DNA of 64,000 nt from DASZWJ01 sp963813895. Its GTDB lineage: Bacteria; Pseudomonadota; Gammaproteobacteria; JAURND01. The stretch's first letter is position 1. Each line of letters opens with the position of its first letter. The stretch lies in NCBI GenBank assembly GCA_963813895.1, contig CAWFAS010000003.1, positions 682,001 through 746,000 on the forward strand, in the 5' to 3' direction. A model generated the notes under the pieces. It saw only the letters and a list, made by a program, of their open reading frames with translations. It was not told the DNA's origin and searched no databases. Positions 53,967-62,697 of the stretch are shown here, one piece after another. A program made the translations under genes and the position numbers.

Positions 53967-54305
53967 TTAGCCTCCTAATGCTATGAGCGCCTGAGCTAAG
54001 GTCAGCTGGTATCGTTGACAGTGAAATGCAATGACACTACCCCCACGTGTTTCGCAACCAAAACAACGAAAACTGCCGTTTTTAAGATTAAGGCGTAAAC
54101 TTGGCTGCCGATCTTCGTGAAAGCAGCACCGAACGCTAATCCATTCTTTAGCGGCAGTTCTTAAGCGAGGGAATTGTTGCTGATAGTAAGCTGTAGGCGA
54201 GGGAAGTTGATTCATGCGAATAATACGATTTCCCAATATAAAAAAGGTGTCTTTAAACATAAACACCCCCTTAATCGTATTGTCGCTCAATGGTTTGACG
54301 CTCAA
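53967..54305 (-). CDS. CHC2-type zinc-finger protein (primase N-terminal partner)
   Basis: The 112-residue protein contains the CHC2 primase zinc finger: WISVRCCFHEDRQPSLRLNL and GSFRCFGCETRGGSVIAFHC, with Cys, His, Cys, Cys ligands. The first 20 residues overlap the upstream gene; a start at the MFKDTFFIL codon (54263) with GGTG upstream is equally possible and would avoid the overlap. It probably supplies the DNA-recognition finger to the Toprim/DUF927 protein encoded directly downstream. Confidence 0.87.
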   Translation of the reverse strand: MSVKPLSDNTIKGVFMFKDTFFILGNRIIRMNQLPSPTAYYQQQFPRLRTAAKEWISVRCCFHEDRQPSLRLNLKNGSFRCFGCETRGGSVIAFHCQRYQLTLAQALIALGG

Positions 54306-54504
54306 GGAACTCGTCCAAATGAGCTTTTCGATATTTAGCTAGGCGACCCACTTTAATGTATTTCAGTGTATGGCGTTTCTTGCAAGCCCAAATGGCCAAT
54401 GTATTTTCGCAAACGCCTAGATACTCGGCTGCTTCTTTTCTAGTTAACAAGTCGCTGGTGGCTTTTTCAGAAAATAGTTTTTGATATAAAGGATGGTTAG
54501 GCAT
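54271..54504 (-). CDS. AlpA/excisionase-like HTH protein
   Basis: The 77-residue protein has a MerR-type helix-turn-helix (LLTRKEAAEYLGVCENTLAI WACKKRHTLKYIKVGR LAKYR), the pattern of AlpA and excisionase-type DNA-binding proteins. In P4-type islands AlpA turns on the element's excision. It is first in an operon with the CHC2 protein and the primase. A GGAGAT lies upstream of the ATG. Confidence 0.85.
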   Translation of the reverse strand: MPNHPLYQKLFSEKATSDLLTRKEAAEYLGVCENTLAIWACKKRHTLKYIKVGRLAKYRKAHLDEFLERQTIERQYD

Positions 54505-54696
54505 AGTAGCATCTCCTCAATGATAGTTAATGGAGATACAACCATACTGATTATTTTTAGAACAAAAGTTCTGGAGTTAGTTATCGTTTAATATAAATTT
54601 GAACTCAGCTAATAATTGCGGAAATTACTTGTTATTTAATAATATATCTACAAAAGGTATGACTATTAATTAACAACACAATAATAAAATTGCCAC

Positions 54697-55848
54697 TTAG
54701 GCTATCTGGAGGATGCTGTTTTGACTGTGAGGATTGAAAGCTACCACTTGCTGATTTAGGGTCGCAGGGTCAAATTTTATAGCGCCAACAATTTGTTCAT
54801 TATCCTTAAAATCATAAACAAAGGCTACGCTATATCTAGCTCTAGTTATTGCTACATATAACTTTGAACGACTCACTGATGCTAATTCACTAGTATTATT
54901 TTTCAACCACTCCAAAAACGGTTTGGTGGGATAGATTAAGACTCTATCAAAAGAAAGCCCTTTGGATTCTCCAAAGTTCATTATGGGATGTAAATTTTCT
55001 ATTATTTTTTTAGGGTCACGGCTATTTCTTAACTGCAATGGTTCACAATATGTAAGGTAAACATCCACATCCCGAGGTCTAACTAAAAATATTCCATCAT
55101 GACCGGTGCTATGAGCATTACCAGATCGTGCAGCTACATGCTCAGGGAAAAGCTTATTCGATAAGTCGCAGATCGCTGCAATACTACGATAATTGATAGT
55201 TAGAGAAGTCTCATCTTTCTCAATTCCTATCTTACTGTCTTCAAAAAAATGCAAGATGCGATGCTTGGCGAATTTCTTATTCCTAGCGGCATTGCTAGTG
55301 GAATAAATACCTTGTCGCGGATCGCCAACTAACAACATATTGATCGTCGAATTAAATAACATTTTCAGAAAATCAAGATCATGCCCTGCTAAGTCTTGAA
55401 TCTCATCAATGAAAATATGCGGATATATGCGAGAAAGGCGATCAATTACTTTTCCACCACTAGCTTCATTGCATTTGATAAGAAATTTGGAAATTTTATC
55501 CGAGTAAATGCGTTGTTGCTTGTCAAAGTAATGGTTCGTGATATTGCTTTCTGCAATATATTGTGCCGACGGACTGTTAACTAAATTCATACCTCTGATA
55601 TCATGATCAAAGAAATATCCTTGGTAGGGTCTGACGCCATGCTGCAATAGAAACGAAAACCAAGTTTGAACTGTGATGTTAGATGGTAGGAATTTGTTTT
55701 TCTCAATAATTTTATTGCGGATTTCAGCTTCATTTGCCTCGGTATAAGTAGTAATTAAAACCTTCACATCTATAATTTCTAGCGCTTGATCCACAAGATA
55801 ATTGGTTTTGCCAGAGCCAGCAGCAGCGACAATCAGCTTATTACTCAT
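54697..55848 (-). CDS. UvrD-like helicase of a Gabija-type pair (GajB-like)
   Basis: The 383-residue protein is a compact superfamily 1 helicase: Walker A LIVAAAGSGKTNYLV (residues 5-19), motif II HIFIDEIQDLAG (about 150), motif III LLVGDPRQGIY, motif IV-like SLTINYRSI, and motif VI KLYVAITRARYSVAF. It is shorter than the ~490-residue GajB of Bacillus. Its ATG overlaps the upstream OLD gene stop (ATGA, 55845-55848), so the two proteins are made together. In Gabija, helicase and nuclease act together against phages. Confidence 0.88.
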   Translation of the reverse strand: MSNKLIVAAAGSGKTNYLVDQALEIIDVKVLITTYTEANEAEIRNKIIEKNKFLPSNITVQTWFSFLLQHGVRPYQGYFFDHDIRGMNLVNSPSAQYIAESNITNHYFDKQQRIYSDKISKFLIKCNEASGGKVIDRLSRIYPHIFIDEIQDLAGHDLDFLKMLFNSTINMLLVGDPRQGIYSTSNAARNKKFAKHRILHFFEDSKIGIEKDETSLTINYRSIAAICDLSNKLFPEHVAARSGNAHSTGHDGIFLVRPRDVDVYLTYCEPLQLRNSRDPKKIIENLHPIMNFGESKGLSFDRVLIYPTKPFLEWLKNNTSELASVSRSKLYVAITRARYSVAFVYDFKDNEQIVGAIKFDPATLNQQVVAFNPHSQNSILQIA

Positions 55849-57479
55849 GCAATAGCATCCAAAATATATTGCGGGAATATTACCAGCTCTATGGAATCAA
55901 AAATTTTTAAAGCACAATCCGTTTTATTGCTTTTCATAAATTTAAGTAATTTATCATCAGATGTGTAAGTCGTTCCAAAAATACGATTAAGCAAGTCACG
56001 ACCATTTACCTTCAACAATTTCGGTTCAAGAGTATTGTAGTTAAAATCCTCCATTGAACCTTCGTCAATAGTTGCATCAAAGTATATTTTAATAAAGGGC
56101 TTAGTATTGTTATCTAAATAGTTTTTATACTTTTTATTCAGAGCTTCCAACTTTCCATCATTGTCAACGATAACAGCCACAAATTTATTAATTTTCTCAG
56201 CTATTTCCAAAAACCGTAAAAATGATGTGCCCACTGAAATTACATCAATATCATCTTCAATAGGCAATTTTCCTTGATTAGCCACCATATATGCTTTTTG
56301 TACAATGAGTTCATCGGAATCACCTTCAACAAGTAGTGCTTTCTTGCAAAGGATAAGACGCAATGTATCGTAGCCTGCTAATCTTTTGAAGAAAGCTCTG
56401 GTATCTTTAGATAGTTCGTTAAGGCGCGTGCTTTTAAAGTCATTCAGAAATATCAGGCTATCTAAGCCAAGTTTATTTGCAACAAAGCTGCTATGTGTAG
56501 AAATTATAATCTGCTTATTTTTTATATTTCCACCAATTCGGTGTATAAGCTTGTTCAGTTTTGTATGTGATAAATGATTTTCTGGTTCTTCCAATAAAAT
56601 AATATTAGCTTCCTGGGATTTCTTATGACAAAGAGCTAAATTGGTTTTAACTACACTTTGTTCCCCCTTGCCTACATAATGGAATGGAATTTCATCAAGA
56701 TAAGTCATTAAACTCATTTCCCAAGCATTCTGTGTAGCAAGATCAACGGAAATTTTTACCTGCTTTTCAGTAATGCTGGCAAAGGTGTTAATCTTATTGT
56801 TAATGGCTTGAATTGAAGGTGCGTCCATAAAGGACTCCTTCATTTGCCGATGCGCTTGAGAAATTTCTACTCGTTCTTTATCTTCTAAGTTTTCTCGGAT
56901 AATACGCGAAATATAAACATCAGAACCGTTTTGTGTACGGATGCTAGCAGAGTCAATTAAAACAGATTTTATAGGAATACTTCTTGCTGTAACTGCTTCC
57001 CGCGCAAATGAACGCCAGGTGACTTTATAGTATTCTATGGGAATAGTTTTAATTTGGTGCGCGTCCAATAATTCGCCGTACTCTGACTTATACTGGTCAT
57101 CAAATTCGATGCAAAATGATACGCCGCAATCATTAGTTCTTTCCCCGTTGCCGTTTCCCTCAAACATTGCCAGAACGGCACATTTCTCACCGGTTAGAAA
57201 AAGCTCAATTAGAATACTTGGAGGTTTTAATGGGGATGCTGTTTCTAGGCTTTGAATATACTGCTTTTCTATTTGCTGGTTGAACAAATACTGCGAAAGC
57301 TCATTTTTTAAATACCTGCCATTCAATACACCCGTGAGCGCAAGATGTATTGCTTCTAAGATAGTGGATTTCCCTGCTTCATTATTCCCCACAAGGATAT
57401 TGACCCCCTCATTCAAAGAAAGGGAAAACTTGCCTCTATAGCATTTAAAATTTTCAATGGTTACCTTGGTTATACGCAT
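55845..57479 (-). CDS. OLD-family ATPase/Toprim nuclease of a Gabija-type pair (GajA-like)
   Basis: The 544-residue protein has an ABC-type ATPase (FKCYRGKFSLSLNEGVNILV GNNEAGKSTILEAIH at the N-terminus; ILLEEPENHLSH as signature/Walker B near 305; IIISTHSSFVANKL as the His switch) and a C-terminal Toprim nuclease (KALLVEGDSDELIVQ at about 380; FVAVIVDNDGKLEAL). Length is close to GajA. It is the first gene of the pair and lies next to the right att of the element. Other OLD/UvrD pairs exist outside Gabija, so the label is by architecture. Confidence 0.9.
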   Translation of the reverse strand: MRITKVTIENFKCYRGKFSLSLNEGVNILVGNNEAGKSTILEAIHLALTGVLNGRYLKNELSQYLFNQQIEKQYIQSLETASPLKPPSILIELFLTGEKCAVLAMFEGNGNGERTNDCGVSFCIEFDDQYKSEYGELLDAHQIKTIPIEYYKVTWRSFAREAVTARSIPIKSVLIDSASIRTQNGSDVYISRIIRENLEDKERVEISQAHRQMKESFMDAPSIQAINNKINTFASITEKQVKISVDLATQNAWEMSLMTYLDEIPFHYVGKGEQSVVKTNLALCHKKSQEANIILLEEPENHLSHTKLNKLIHRIGGNIKNKQIIISTHSSFVANKLGLDSLIFLNDFKSTRLNELSKDTRAFFKRLAGYDTLRLILCKKALLVEGDSDELIVQKAYMVANQGKLPIEDDIDVISVGTSFLRFLEIAEKINKFVAVIVDNDGKLEALNKKYKNYLDNNTKPFIKIYFDATIDEGSMEDFNYNTLEPKLLKVNGRDLLNRIFGTTYTSDDKLLKFMKSNKTDCALKIFDSIELVIFPQYILDAIA

Positions 57480-57784
57480 CCTTACCTCTTAAATCCAACT
57501 GATTCGCAATGATGATTTTCAGAACTAAACCGGTCCATCATCGCTGAAAACCCAGGATAGTATTCCCCTGCTTATTAATATTGGTGTGGGAGTGAAAGGA
57601 CTATTATAAAGGGGTGGCTAGGAAACTAATCGTAGAATGATCTTATGATGTTTTGTTGGCGTTTACCAGAATTGAGAAAAATTTATTGATTCAAGAACAG
57701 CATTAAAAAGTAGCCCCTGGGTAGCCCCGGCATTTGAAGGCAAATCAAGCCAATTTCTTAATTCTTTGATTTTATTGGATAATT
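57480..57784. other. Right-end non-coding region of the integrated element
   Basis: It contains the promoter region for the Gabija-like operon and a copy of the putative integrase arm site AGTAGCCCCTGGGTAGCCCC at 57709-57728, 57 bases before the att repeat. No gene was recognised. Confidence 0.5.
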
Positions 57785-57830
57785 TTGGTGGGCCGTGTTG
57801 GGATCGAACCAACGACCTATTGATTAAGAG
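57785..57830. repeat. attR: 46-bp repeat in tRNA-Lys
   Basis: Identical to 30498-30543. It covers the CCA end, acceptor, T stem-loop and half of the anticodon arm of the tRNA. The tRNA stays whole at this side, as expected when an element supplies the 3' end. Confidence 0.92.
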
Positions 57831-57861
57831 TCAACTGCTCTACCAACTGAGCTAACGGCCC
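57786..57861 (-). tRNA. tRNA-Lys (anticodon CUU)
   Basis: The minus strand reads GGGCCGTTAGCTCAGTTGGT, AGAGCAGTTGACTCTTAATC, AATAGGTCGTTGGTTCGATC, CCAACACGGCCCACCA. The 7-bp acceptor stem GGGCCGT/ACGGCCC, D-loop, CTCTTAA anticodon loop and TTCGATC T-loop are all present, and CCA is encoded. It resembles E. coli tRNA-Lys apart from the anticodon CUU. Confidence 0.95.
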
Positions 57862-57894
57862 ATAAACGCATAAGATACTTGTAAAATCAGTAAT

Positions 57895-58476
57895 TTACAA
57901 GGACTTGTTCCACGCTCTTTTTTCTAATGCAAAATCGCTTGCGTGACCCCTGTCAATGATAGCTGCTTCACCACAGTTTAATGCTTCCAAAAGTGATGCT
58001 TTCTTAGCTGCTAACCTACGGTTGTCTATGCTAGTTGCATGATTTGAGTTCGCACTTATACCTCTGATGGATGCTAGAATCGAAGAATTGCGCTTCACAC
58101 AAACTTTATTCGCTGCTTCAATTAAATTAACTAGTTCCGCGGCAGAATAATGTGTAGTGATACGTTGACTCTTGTGACCTAACAAATCTTGGCGATCTTC
58201 AAAACTTACCCCCGCCGCCCTTAAACGGCGACCAAACGTATGTTTCAGATCATGTACTCTGACATCTATTCCTACCTGCTTGCGTGCTCTTTTCCAAGCA
58301 GTATTTGCCATTCTGGTCATACGTTTATTACGGTAAGTAAAAACATAGACAGGATCTTATCCTCTAACATGATTAATAACAGACCAGGCAATGTCATTGA
58401 GAACAACCAATCTGTCCTCACGATTTTTCACATTTTCATCGGGTATAATAAAAACAGAGCGATTAAGCAACGATGA
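57895..58476 (-). pseudogene. Phage-type integrase, C-terminal pseudogene
   Basis: The frame holds the catalytic end of a tyrosine recombinase: VNLDPVYVFTYRNKRMTRMA-like sequence (DPVYVFTYRNKRMTRMANTA), HDLKHTFGRRLRAAGVSFED and RQDLLGHKSQRITTHYSAAE. A TAA near 58358 (HVRG-stop-DPVYVF) interrupts the frame that reads NREDRLVVLNDIAWSVINHV upstream. The N-terminal part is missing. It lies on the outer side of tRNA-Lys, pointing towards it, and is likely what remains of an earlier element. Confidence 0.82.
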
Positions 58477-58479
58477 TTC

Positions 58480-58823
58480 TCTGAACTTTTGCCTTTACAA
58501 GACCCTACTGCATAATCAATTACTGTATCTTTAGTCAACGACGTTACAGCAAGAAAAAGCATGATAGGAAATCCAGCTCCTTTTTTCTGATTAGTGCTCA
58601 AGCTTCCTACTGGCTTGATAAATCCTGCTACGAAAATGGCCTATTTAATTTTTGTAGATACCTTTTCCAAAACCGCCCTCGTTAATGGGCAGCCAGCTGA
58701 ATGTGCAATAATGACTGTTTCAGAAGAAATTCCGTGTTGCAAAATATAGGGTAACTGAATTCTACATTAGGGCTTTCGTGACCAGGCAATTGCGGTTCCA
58801 GTCACTATAACCACGCTTTTCAT
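58480..58823 (-). pseudogene. RBBP9/YdeN-type alpha/beta hydrolase pseudogene
   Basis: From ATG at 58823 the sequence starts MKSVVIVTGTA, then, after a stop and a shift, IQLPYILQHGISSETVIIAH SAGCPLTRAVLEKVSTKIK, with the H-S-A-G nucleophile elbow of serine hydrolases. Another stop follows, then AIFVAGFIKPVGSLSTNQKK. Several lesions make it inactive. It does not overlap the flanking genes. Confidence 0.65.
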
Positions 58824-58846
58824 TTGATTCCCTAATTAATGAATAT

Positions 58847-59257
58847 CTATGAATATTTTGCCCATGATGTCTGTTGATAGCGATATTCCTGAGTTTTCCC
58901 TCCAAATCCATAGCTAGTTGCACGCACATCCTCTATATAAATATAACTTTCCTCATGTAAATTTTTTAACAAATTTTCAAATCCTGCAAATACGGCATTG
59001 ATGTACTGCGCCTTCTCATCTTTAGTATTCGTTTCATCTGTGATTTTAATAGTCAGGTAAAAACTATTTTTGGCGAGATTACTCAGTGACGAACCAGCGA
59101 TTAGCCAGCAATCCTGATCAACATATTCAATCACAATGGCAGTAACTTCACGTTTCTTTTTCAAGATGTCGGTTGTCAAGTTCAATAGCAACTCTGTAAT
59201 TTTTTGGGTCAATTGCAGATTTTTCTTAGCACTCACTTTAAGATTCAGTATTGGCAT
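58847..59257 (-). CDS. Tautomerase-superfamily (4-oxalocrotonate tautomerase-like) protein
   Basis: The 136-residue protein starts MPILNLKVSAKKNLQLTQKI. Pro at position 2 becomes the N-terminal catalytic base in this superfamily after Met removal, which supports the start at 59257 (the open frame extends to 59272). It ends YGFGGKTQEYRYQQTSWAKYS. The start overlaps the stop of the isochorismatase gene (TAATG), so they form an operon. Substrate unknown. Confidence 0.75.
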   Translation of the reverse strand: MPILNLKVSAKKNLQLTQKITELLLNLTTDILKKKREVTAIVIEYVDQDCWLIAGSSLSNLAKNSFYLTIKITDETNTKDEKAQYINAVFAGFENLLKNLHEESYIYIEDVRATSYGFGGKTQEYRYQQTSWAKYS

Positions 59258-59856
59258 TACGATATACTCCAAGATTTTTCAATTTGATGGCAATGGTTAC
59301 CCTCTTGCCGATGATTTTGATACTGCGCTAACGAAATGACATCGGAAAAAATGCATTGTAAGCTGCCCATAAATGTCATATGCACCTGTTGTGCAGGGAT
59401 GAAATTATTATCAAAACATAAATCTTTAGTGGCGCAAGCATCAGCAATCACCGTGCACGCATAACCTAAGTCATAAGCTGCTCTTGTCGTAGAATCAACA
59501 CACATATGGCTCATGGCCCCACAGATAATTAATTTATCAATCTGATTACGCTGCAACATTTTATGTAAATCTGTGTGATGGAAACTATTGGGGTCGTGTT
59601 TAATCACAACCGGCTCACCCTCTCGCGGTTTAACCGTTGTGTGAATCTCAGCACCGACTGTATCTGGAATAAAAAAAGTAGCATTTTTGCGCGTTGCTAA
59701 ATGGCGGATATGGAAAATGGGCGCTTGCATACTGCGAAAACTTCCCAATAAGCAATTGGCATTAGCAGCTGCCTGCTCAATGCCAACTAGTGCCATGTTG
59801 CCACCCAAAAAATAATCATTTTGAATATCGATAATAATTAACGCTGATTTCATCAT
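59257..59856 (-). CDS. Isochorismatase-family cysteine hydrolase
   Basis: The protein has the isochorismatase fold signature: SALIIIDIQNDYFLGGNMAL with the catalytic Asp, VIKHDPNSFHHTDLHKMLQR with the Lys, and LIICGAMSHMCVDSTTRAAY with the catalytic Cys. Such hydrolases act on nicotinamide, N-carbamoyl compounds or isochorismate. I place the start at 59856 (MMKSALI); the frame is open to 59931 but the extra part is not conserved-looking. It is divergent from the LysR gene, which probably controls it. Confidence 0.88.
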   Translation of the reverse strand: MMKSALIIIDIQNDYFLGGNMALVGIEQAAANANCLLGSFRSMQAPIFHIRHLATRKNATFFIPDTVGAEIHTTVKPREGEPVVIKHDPNSFHHTDLHKMLQRNQIDKLIICGAMSHMCVDSTTRAAYDLGYACTVIADACATKDLCFDNNFIPAQQVHMTFMGSLQCIFSDVISLAQYQNHRQEGNHCHQIEKSWSIS

Positions 59857-59969
59857 ATTCCCCAACCCGTTGATTCGATGGCTCGCATGGTAATATTTTC
59901 CGAGTTCATATAGAATAGCCATTTTAAGCAAATCATTTTTTCTTTTTACGCAAAAGTCGAGGGGGATGC

Positions 59970-60869
59970 ATGTTTGAAGATATTGCAGCTTTTCAAGCCA
60001 TAGCCCAGAATTTGAGCTTTACTAAAGCAGCACAATACCTGGAATTGTCAATTCCGGTGGTTACTCGTCGCCTGGCGCGTTTAGAACAAAGCTTGGGTGT
60101 ACGTTTACTACAACGCAGTACTCGCCATGTTCATTTAACAGAAGCGGGAACAATTTTTCTTGCAGAAGTCAGTGATGTGCTGCAAGCGTTGGAAGCCAGC
60201 AAGGAAACTATAAAAAATTTAACACACACGGTAAGTGGCACCCTAAAAGTAGGTTTGCCAGCTAACCTTAGTCACTTATATATTAGCAAAGCATTGCATA
60301 AATTTGTAAGGTCTTATCCTGACATCAAGATTCATATGGTTACTGGCGAATATTTATTGGATTTATTAGCCAATGGATTTGACTTGGTTATCCATAGTGG
60401 CCACCTGCCAGACTCTAGTTTTTATTTCGAAAAAATGGCTACTTGGACAAAACATTTTTGCGCTGCACCGAGCTATCTGGAAAAAAATGGTACCCCACAC
60501 ACTATGGAAGAATTAAAATTACATAATTGTATTGATCATTATGAAAATGCCGATAGGACGTGGACTTACCTACAAGGGAATAAACAGAAAAAAATTTTAG
60601 TGAGTGGTAATATACGCGCTTACAGTAGCGCTGAAATAAGAAATATAGCGCTTAGTGGTTTGGGCATAGCCTGTTTATCAAAGTGCAGCGTCCATAAGGA
60701 ATTGCGAAATGGTTCCTTGGTTTCCATATTACAACAGTATAAAACTCCCTTATCGGGAATATACGCCGTTTACCCTTCTAAAAAATTTTTAAATCAAAAA
60801 ACAAAACTCTTTATTGAGTTTGTCGCGGAAGCACTGGAGCCTGTATACAATGAAATGACGTATACTTAG
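59970..60869 (+). CDS. LysR-family transcription regulator
   Basis: The 299-residue protein has a winged helix-turn-helix at residues 1-60 (FEDIAAFQAIAQNLSFTKAA, QYLELSIPVVTRRLARLEQS, LGVRLLQRSTRHVHLTEAG) and an effector-binding domain (VSGTLKVGLPANLSHLYISK; NGFDLVIHSGHLPDSSFYFE). It resembles the CrgA/DsdC-like subgroup that controls adjacent divergent operons. The 113-bp region between it and the isochorismatase start is the likely shared control region. Confidence 0.92.
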   Translation: MFEDIAAFQAIAQNLSFTKAAQYLELSIPVVTRRLARLEQSLGVRLLQRSTRHVHLTEAGTIFLAEVSDVLQALEASKETIKNLTHTVSGTLKVGLPANLSHLYISKALHKFVRSYPDIKIHMVTGEYLLDLLANGFDLVIHSGHLPDSSFYFEKMATWTKHFCAAPSYLEKNGTPHTMEELKLHNCIDHYENADRTWTYLQGNKQKKILVSGNIRAYSSAEIRNIALSGLGIACLSKCSVHKELRNGSLVSILQQYKTPLSGIYAVYPSKKFLNQKTKLFIEFVAEALEPVYNEMTYT

Positions 60870-60953
60870 ATACTTGTTGTACACCTTTTTGTACAATTGC
60901 AGTATTATAGCATTTGTAGTGGCTTACCCTTTTACCATACCTTGTGGTTGTTT

Positions 60954-61232
60954 ATGTCATTTTATGTCCATGTGAAACATCACCTTACCCCCGAAGGTTT
61001 TGATTATTTTGGTGGCTGGCCCAAGCAAGTGCATGCTTTTATGTCAAAAAATCCAGGTTTTGTTTCGTTAACTAGTGAGCAATTCCGCAAAAAGGATATG
61101 GCGCATGCGCCCATTGATAAGTTTTACCGAAACAGATTTATTTTTCATAGGTTAAAATTGTATCGTGAATTATGGTGTCACCATTATATGAGCACCCTTT
61201 TTTGGTGCTGCCAACCAAAATTCTTTAAATAA
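60954..61232 (+). CDS. Hypothetical small protein, possibly ABM-domain-like and altered at the C-terminus
   Basis: From MSFYVHVKHHLTPEGFDYFG the first 45 residues look like a small ferredoxin-like-fold protein such as antibiotic-biosynthesis-type monooxygenases (GWPKQVHAFMSKNPGFVSLT). The later part (RELWCHHYMSTLFWCCQPKF) looks unlike the family and may follow a frameshift. It is 84 bases downstream of the LysR stop. The assignment is weak. Confidence 0.4.
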   Translation: MSFYVHVKHHLTPEGFDYFGGWPKQVHAFMSKNPGFVSLTSEQFRKKDMAHAPIDKFYRNRFIFHRLKLYRELWCHHYMSTLFWCCQPKFFK

Positions 61233-61614
61233 ATCCAAAAGCTGCTATCTTGTAAGATGGATTTTTGTTTTGTCTCGGCAATATTTTGATCATTAGGGGC
61301 ATGAAGATTTTTTTGCTGCTGAAAGAGTATATGTTTGGATAGGGTATACAAGCTCTAGTTTGCACTAAATAATTAACAAAAATTCCGCTATTGCTAAGGC
61401 TAGTTAACAACTCAGATTCCTGCCTCGAGCTAAGCTTTTTTCCTATCCATGAATCAGCTAGGCTAGCATTATATAAGCTTTTTATATTGGCATACCCTTC
61501 TTGAGATTTGATTACAGTTAGAAGTAAAGCATTGGTGCATGAAGCTTTTCTGAGACTTGGAGCATATTGTAATAGAGTATCGATTCTAATTTCTGGATAT
61601 GTCATAAAAACCAC
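61225..61614 (-). CDS. Hypothetical protein of uncertain reality
   Basis: A 129-codon ORF begins MVFMTYPEIRIDTLLQYAPS (MTYPEIR at codon 4 is an alternative). It shows mixed hydrophobic and polar composition with no known motif, no clear ribosome binding site, and its stop overlaps the end of the plus-strand ORF before it. It could be a diverged gene or a chance frame. Confidence 0.3.
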   Translation of the reverse strand: MVFMTYPEIRIDTLLQYAPSLRKASCTNALLLTVIKSQEGYANIKSLYNASLADSWIGKKLSSRQESELLTSLSNSGIFVNYLVQTRACIPYPNIYSFSSKKIFMPLMIKILPRQNKNPSYKIAAFGFI

Positions 61615-61875
61615 AGGCAGTATTTGTCCTAACTTACAGCTTCTAACGCAACCCGAGTACTGGCAAGACTATTAATACCCCGCAAGCCCACGTAACTTTT
61701 GGGTTCGTATCAGATCAAAGAGCAGTTAAAGGCGAAGAATCAAAAAACTGCTCAGGTTAAAACTGAAAGACAAAAGGGCCGTTTGGAGAGTATTGTAGAA
61801 TAGTAGTCCGAAAACCGTGTATACTAAAATTCTTTACCATTTAATCATTTTTTCCATTCAAACAGGAGTTGAAGT

Positions 61876-62346
61876 ATGGTAATAAAACGTGCAACTACAT
61901 CCAAGGCTAAAGTCACTGGATTTTCAGCGCAGATTCAACAGCTGGAAACCTGCTGGACACAGGATCAATCAAAACTGGAAAAAATCTATCCGAAAGTACA
62001 GGCTGACATAGATAAGGCAATAAAAAATGCTGTCCATGAGCTGAAAAAATCCAAAGGAAAATCTAAGGCCACTAAGGCTACTAAATCTACTGCCCACTCA
62101 ACCAAAGTTAAACCGGCCGACCTGGCGGCTCTGAAAAAGAAATTGGATAGTTTAAAAGCGGAAAAAGCGCTCATCACCTCTAGTCATAAAAAATTATTGG
62201 CGCAGAAAAAAATACTACAGCAATTTGAGAAAGTCTGGGCAAAAAAATCGCGCGCAACTAAAAAAACTCGAAAACAATCAAAGTCGGTCCCAAAGGAAAA
62301 AATCGTTCAATCTTCCTTTATACAAAATCTGGGGGACGCAAGATAA
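61876..62346 (+). CDS. Lysine-rich histone-H1-like protein
   Basis: The 156-residue protein is about a quarter lysine, with KSKGKSKATKATKSTAHSTK in the middle and RATKKTRKQSKSVPKEK near the end, flanking a helical coiled-coil-like segment (LAALKKKLDSLKAEKALITS). An AGGAG precedes the ATG. Similar Lys/Ala-rich proteins in Coxiella, Legionella and Chlamydia are histone-like nucleoid proteins. It is monocistronic and ends 15 bases before a strong terminator. Nucleoid binding is inferred from composition. Confidence 0.7.
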   Translation: MVIKRATTSKAKVTGFSAQIQQLETCWTQDQSKLEKIYPKVQADIDKAIKNAVHELKKSKGKSKATKATKSTAHSTKVKPADLAALKKKLDSLKAEKALITSSHKKLLAQKKILQQFEKVWAKKSRATKKTRKQSKSVPKEKIVQSSFIQNLGDAR

Positions 62347-62361
62347 ACTCACTTCTGAGAA

Positions 62362-62396
62362 TCCCGCTTTGTTTAGTTCAAGGCGGGAGCTTTTTT
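62362..62396 (+). terminator. Rho-independent terminator
   Basis: TCCCGC (62362-62367) pairs with GCGGGA (62383-62388), with further partial pairing towards the loop, and TTTTTT follows at 62391-62396. It lies just after the histone-H1-like gene. Confidence 0.75.
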
Positions 62397-62545
62397 GATT
62401 ACGCAAGCATTGCTTATAATTTAATGGGAGTTGTTCAAACATTCTCTTTCCTGCCTAATATCCTACACAAATACAAAAGAACTTTGTTATACTTTGTACA
62501 AATATTGTTCTAATGAGTTTATAACCCTAGCGAAGGAAGTTAGAG

Positions 62546-62668
62546 GAAGCTTTTAAAAAAGAACCCTCAGCTATTTTTGCTGGGATTTTAGCACCGCAAG
62601 GAACTGCAGGAGACTCAGAAGAACAAATTCAGACCTTATCCAGATTACTAGCAGGCTTAGCGTTATGA
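62546..62668 (+). pseudogene. C-terminal coding relic upstream of dsbA-like gene
   Basis: The frame reads LEEAFKKEPSAIFAGILAPQ and GTAGDSEEQIQTLSRLLAGL AL-stop, with protein-like composition and no start codon. Stops lie just upstream in the same frame. It is probably the tail of a lost gene that I cannot identify. Confidence 0.4.
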
Positions 62669-62697
62669 CTTATATCTTACAAAAAAGGGGCTCTATT

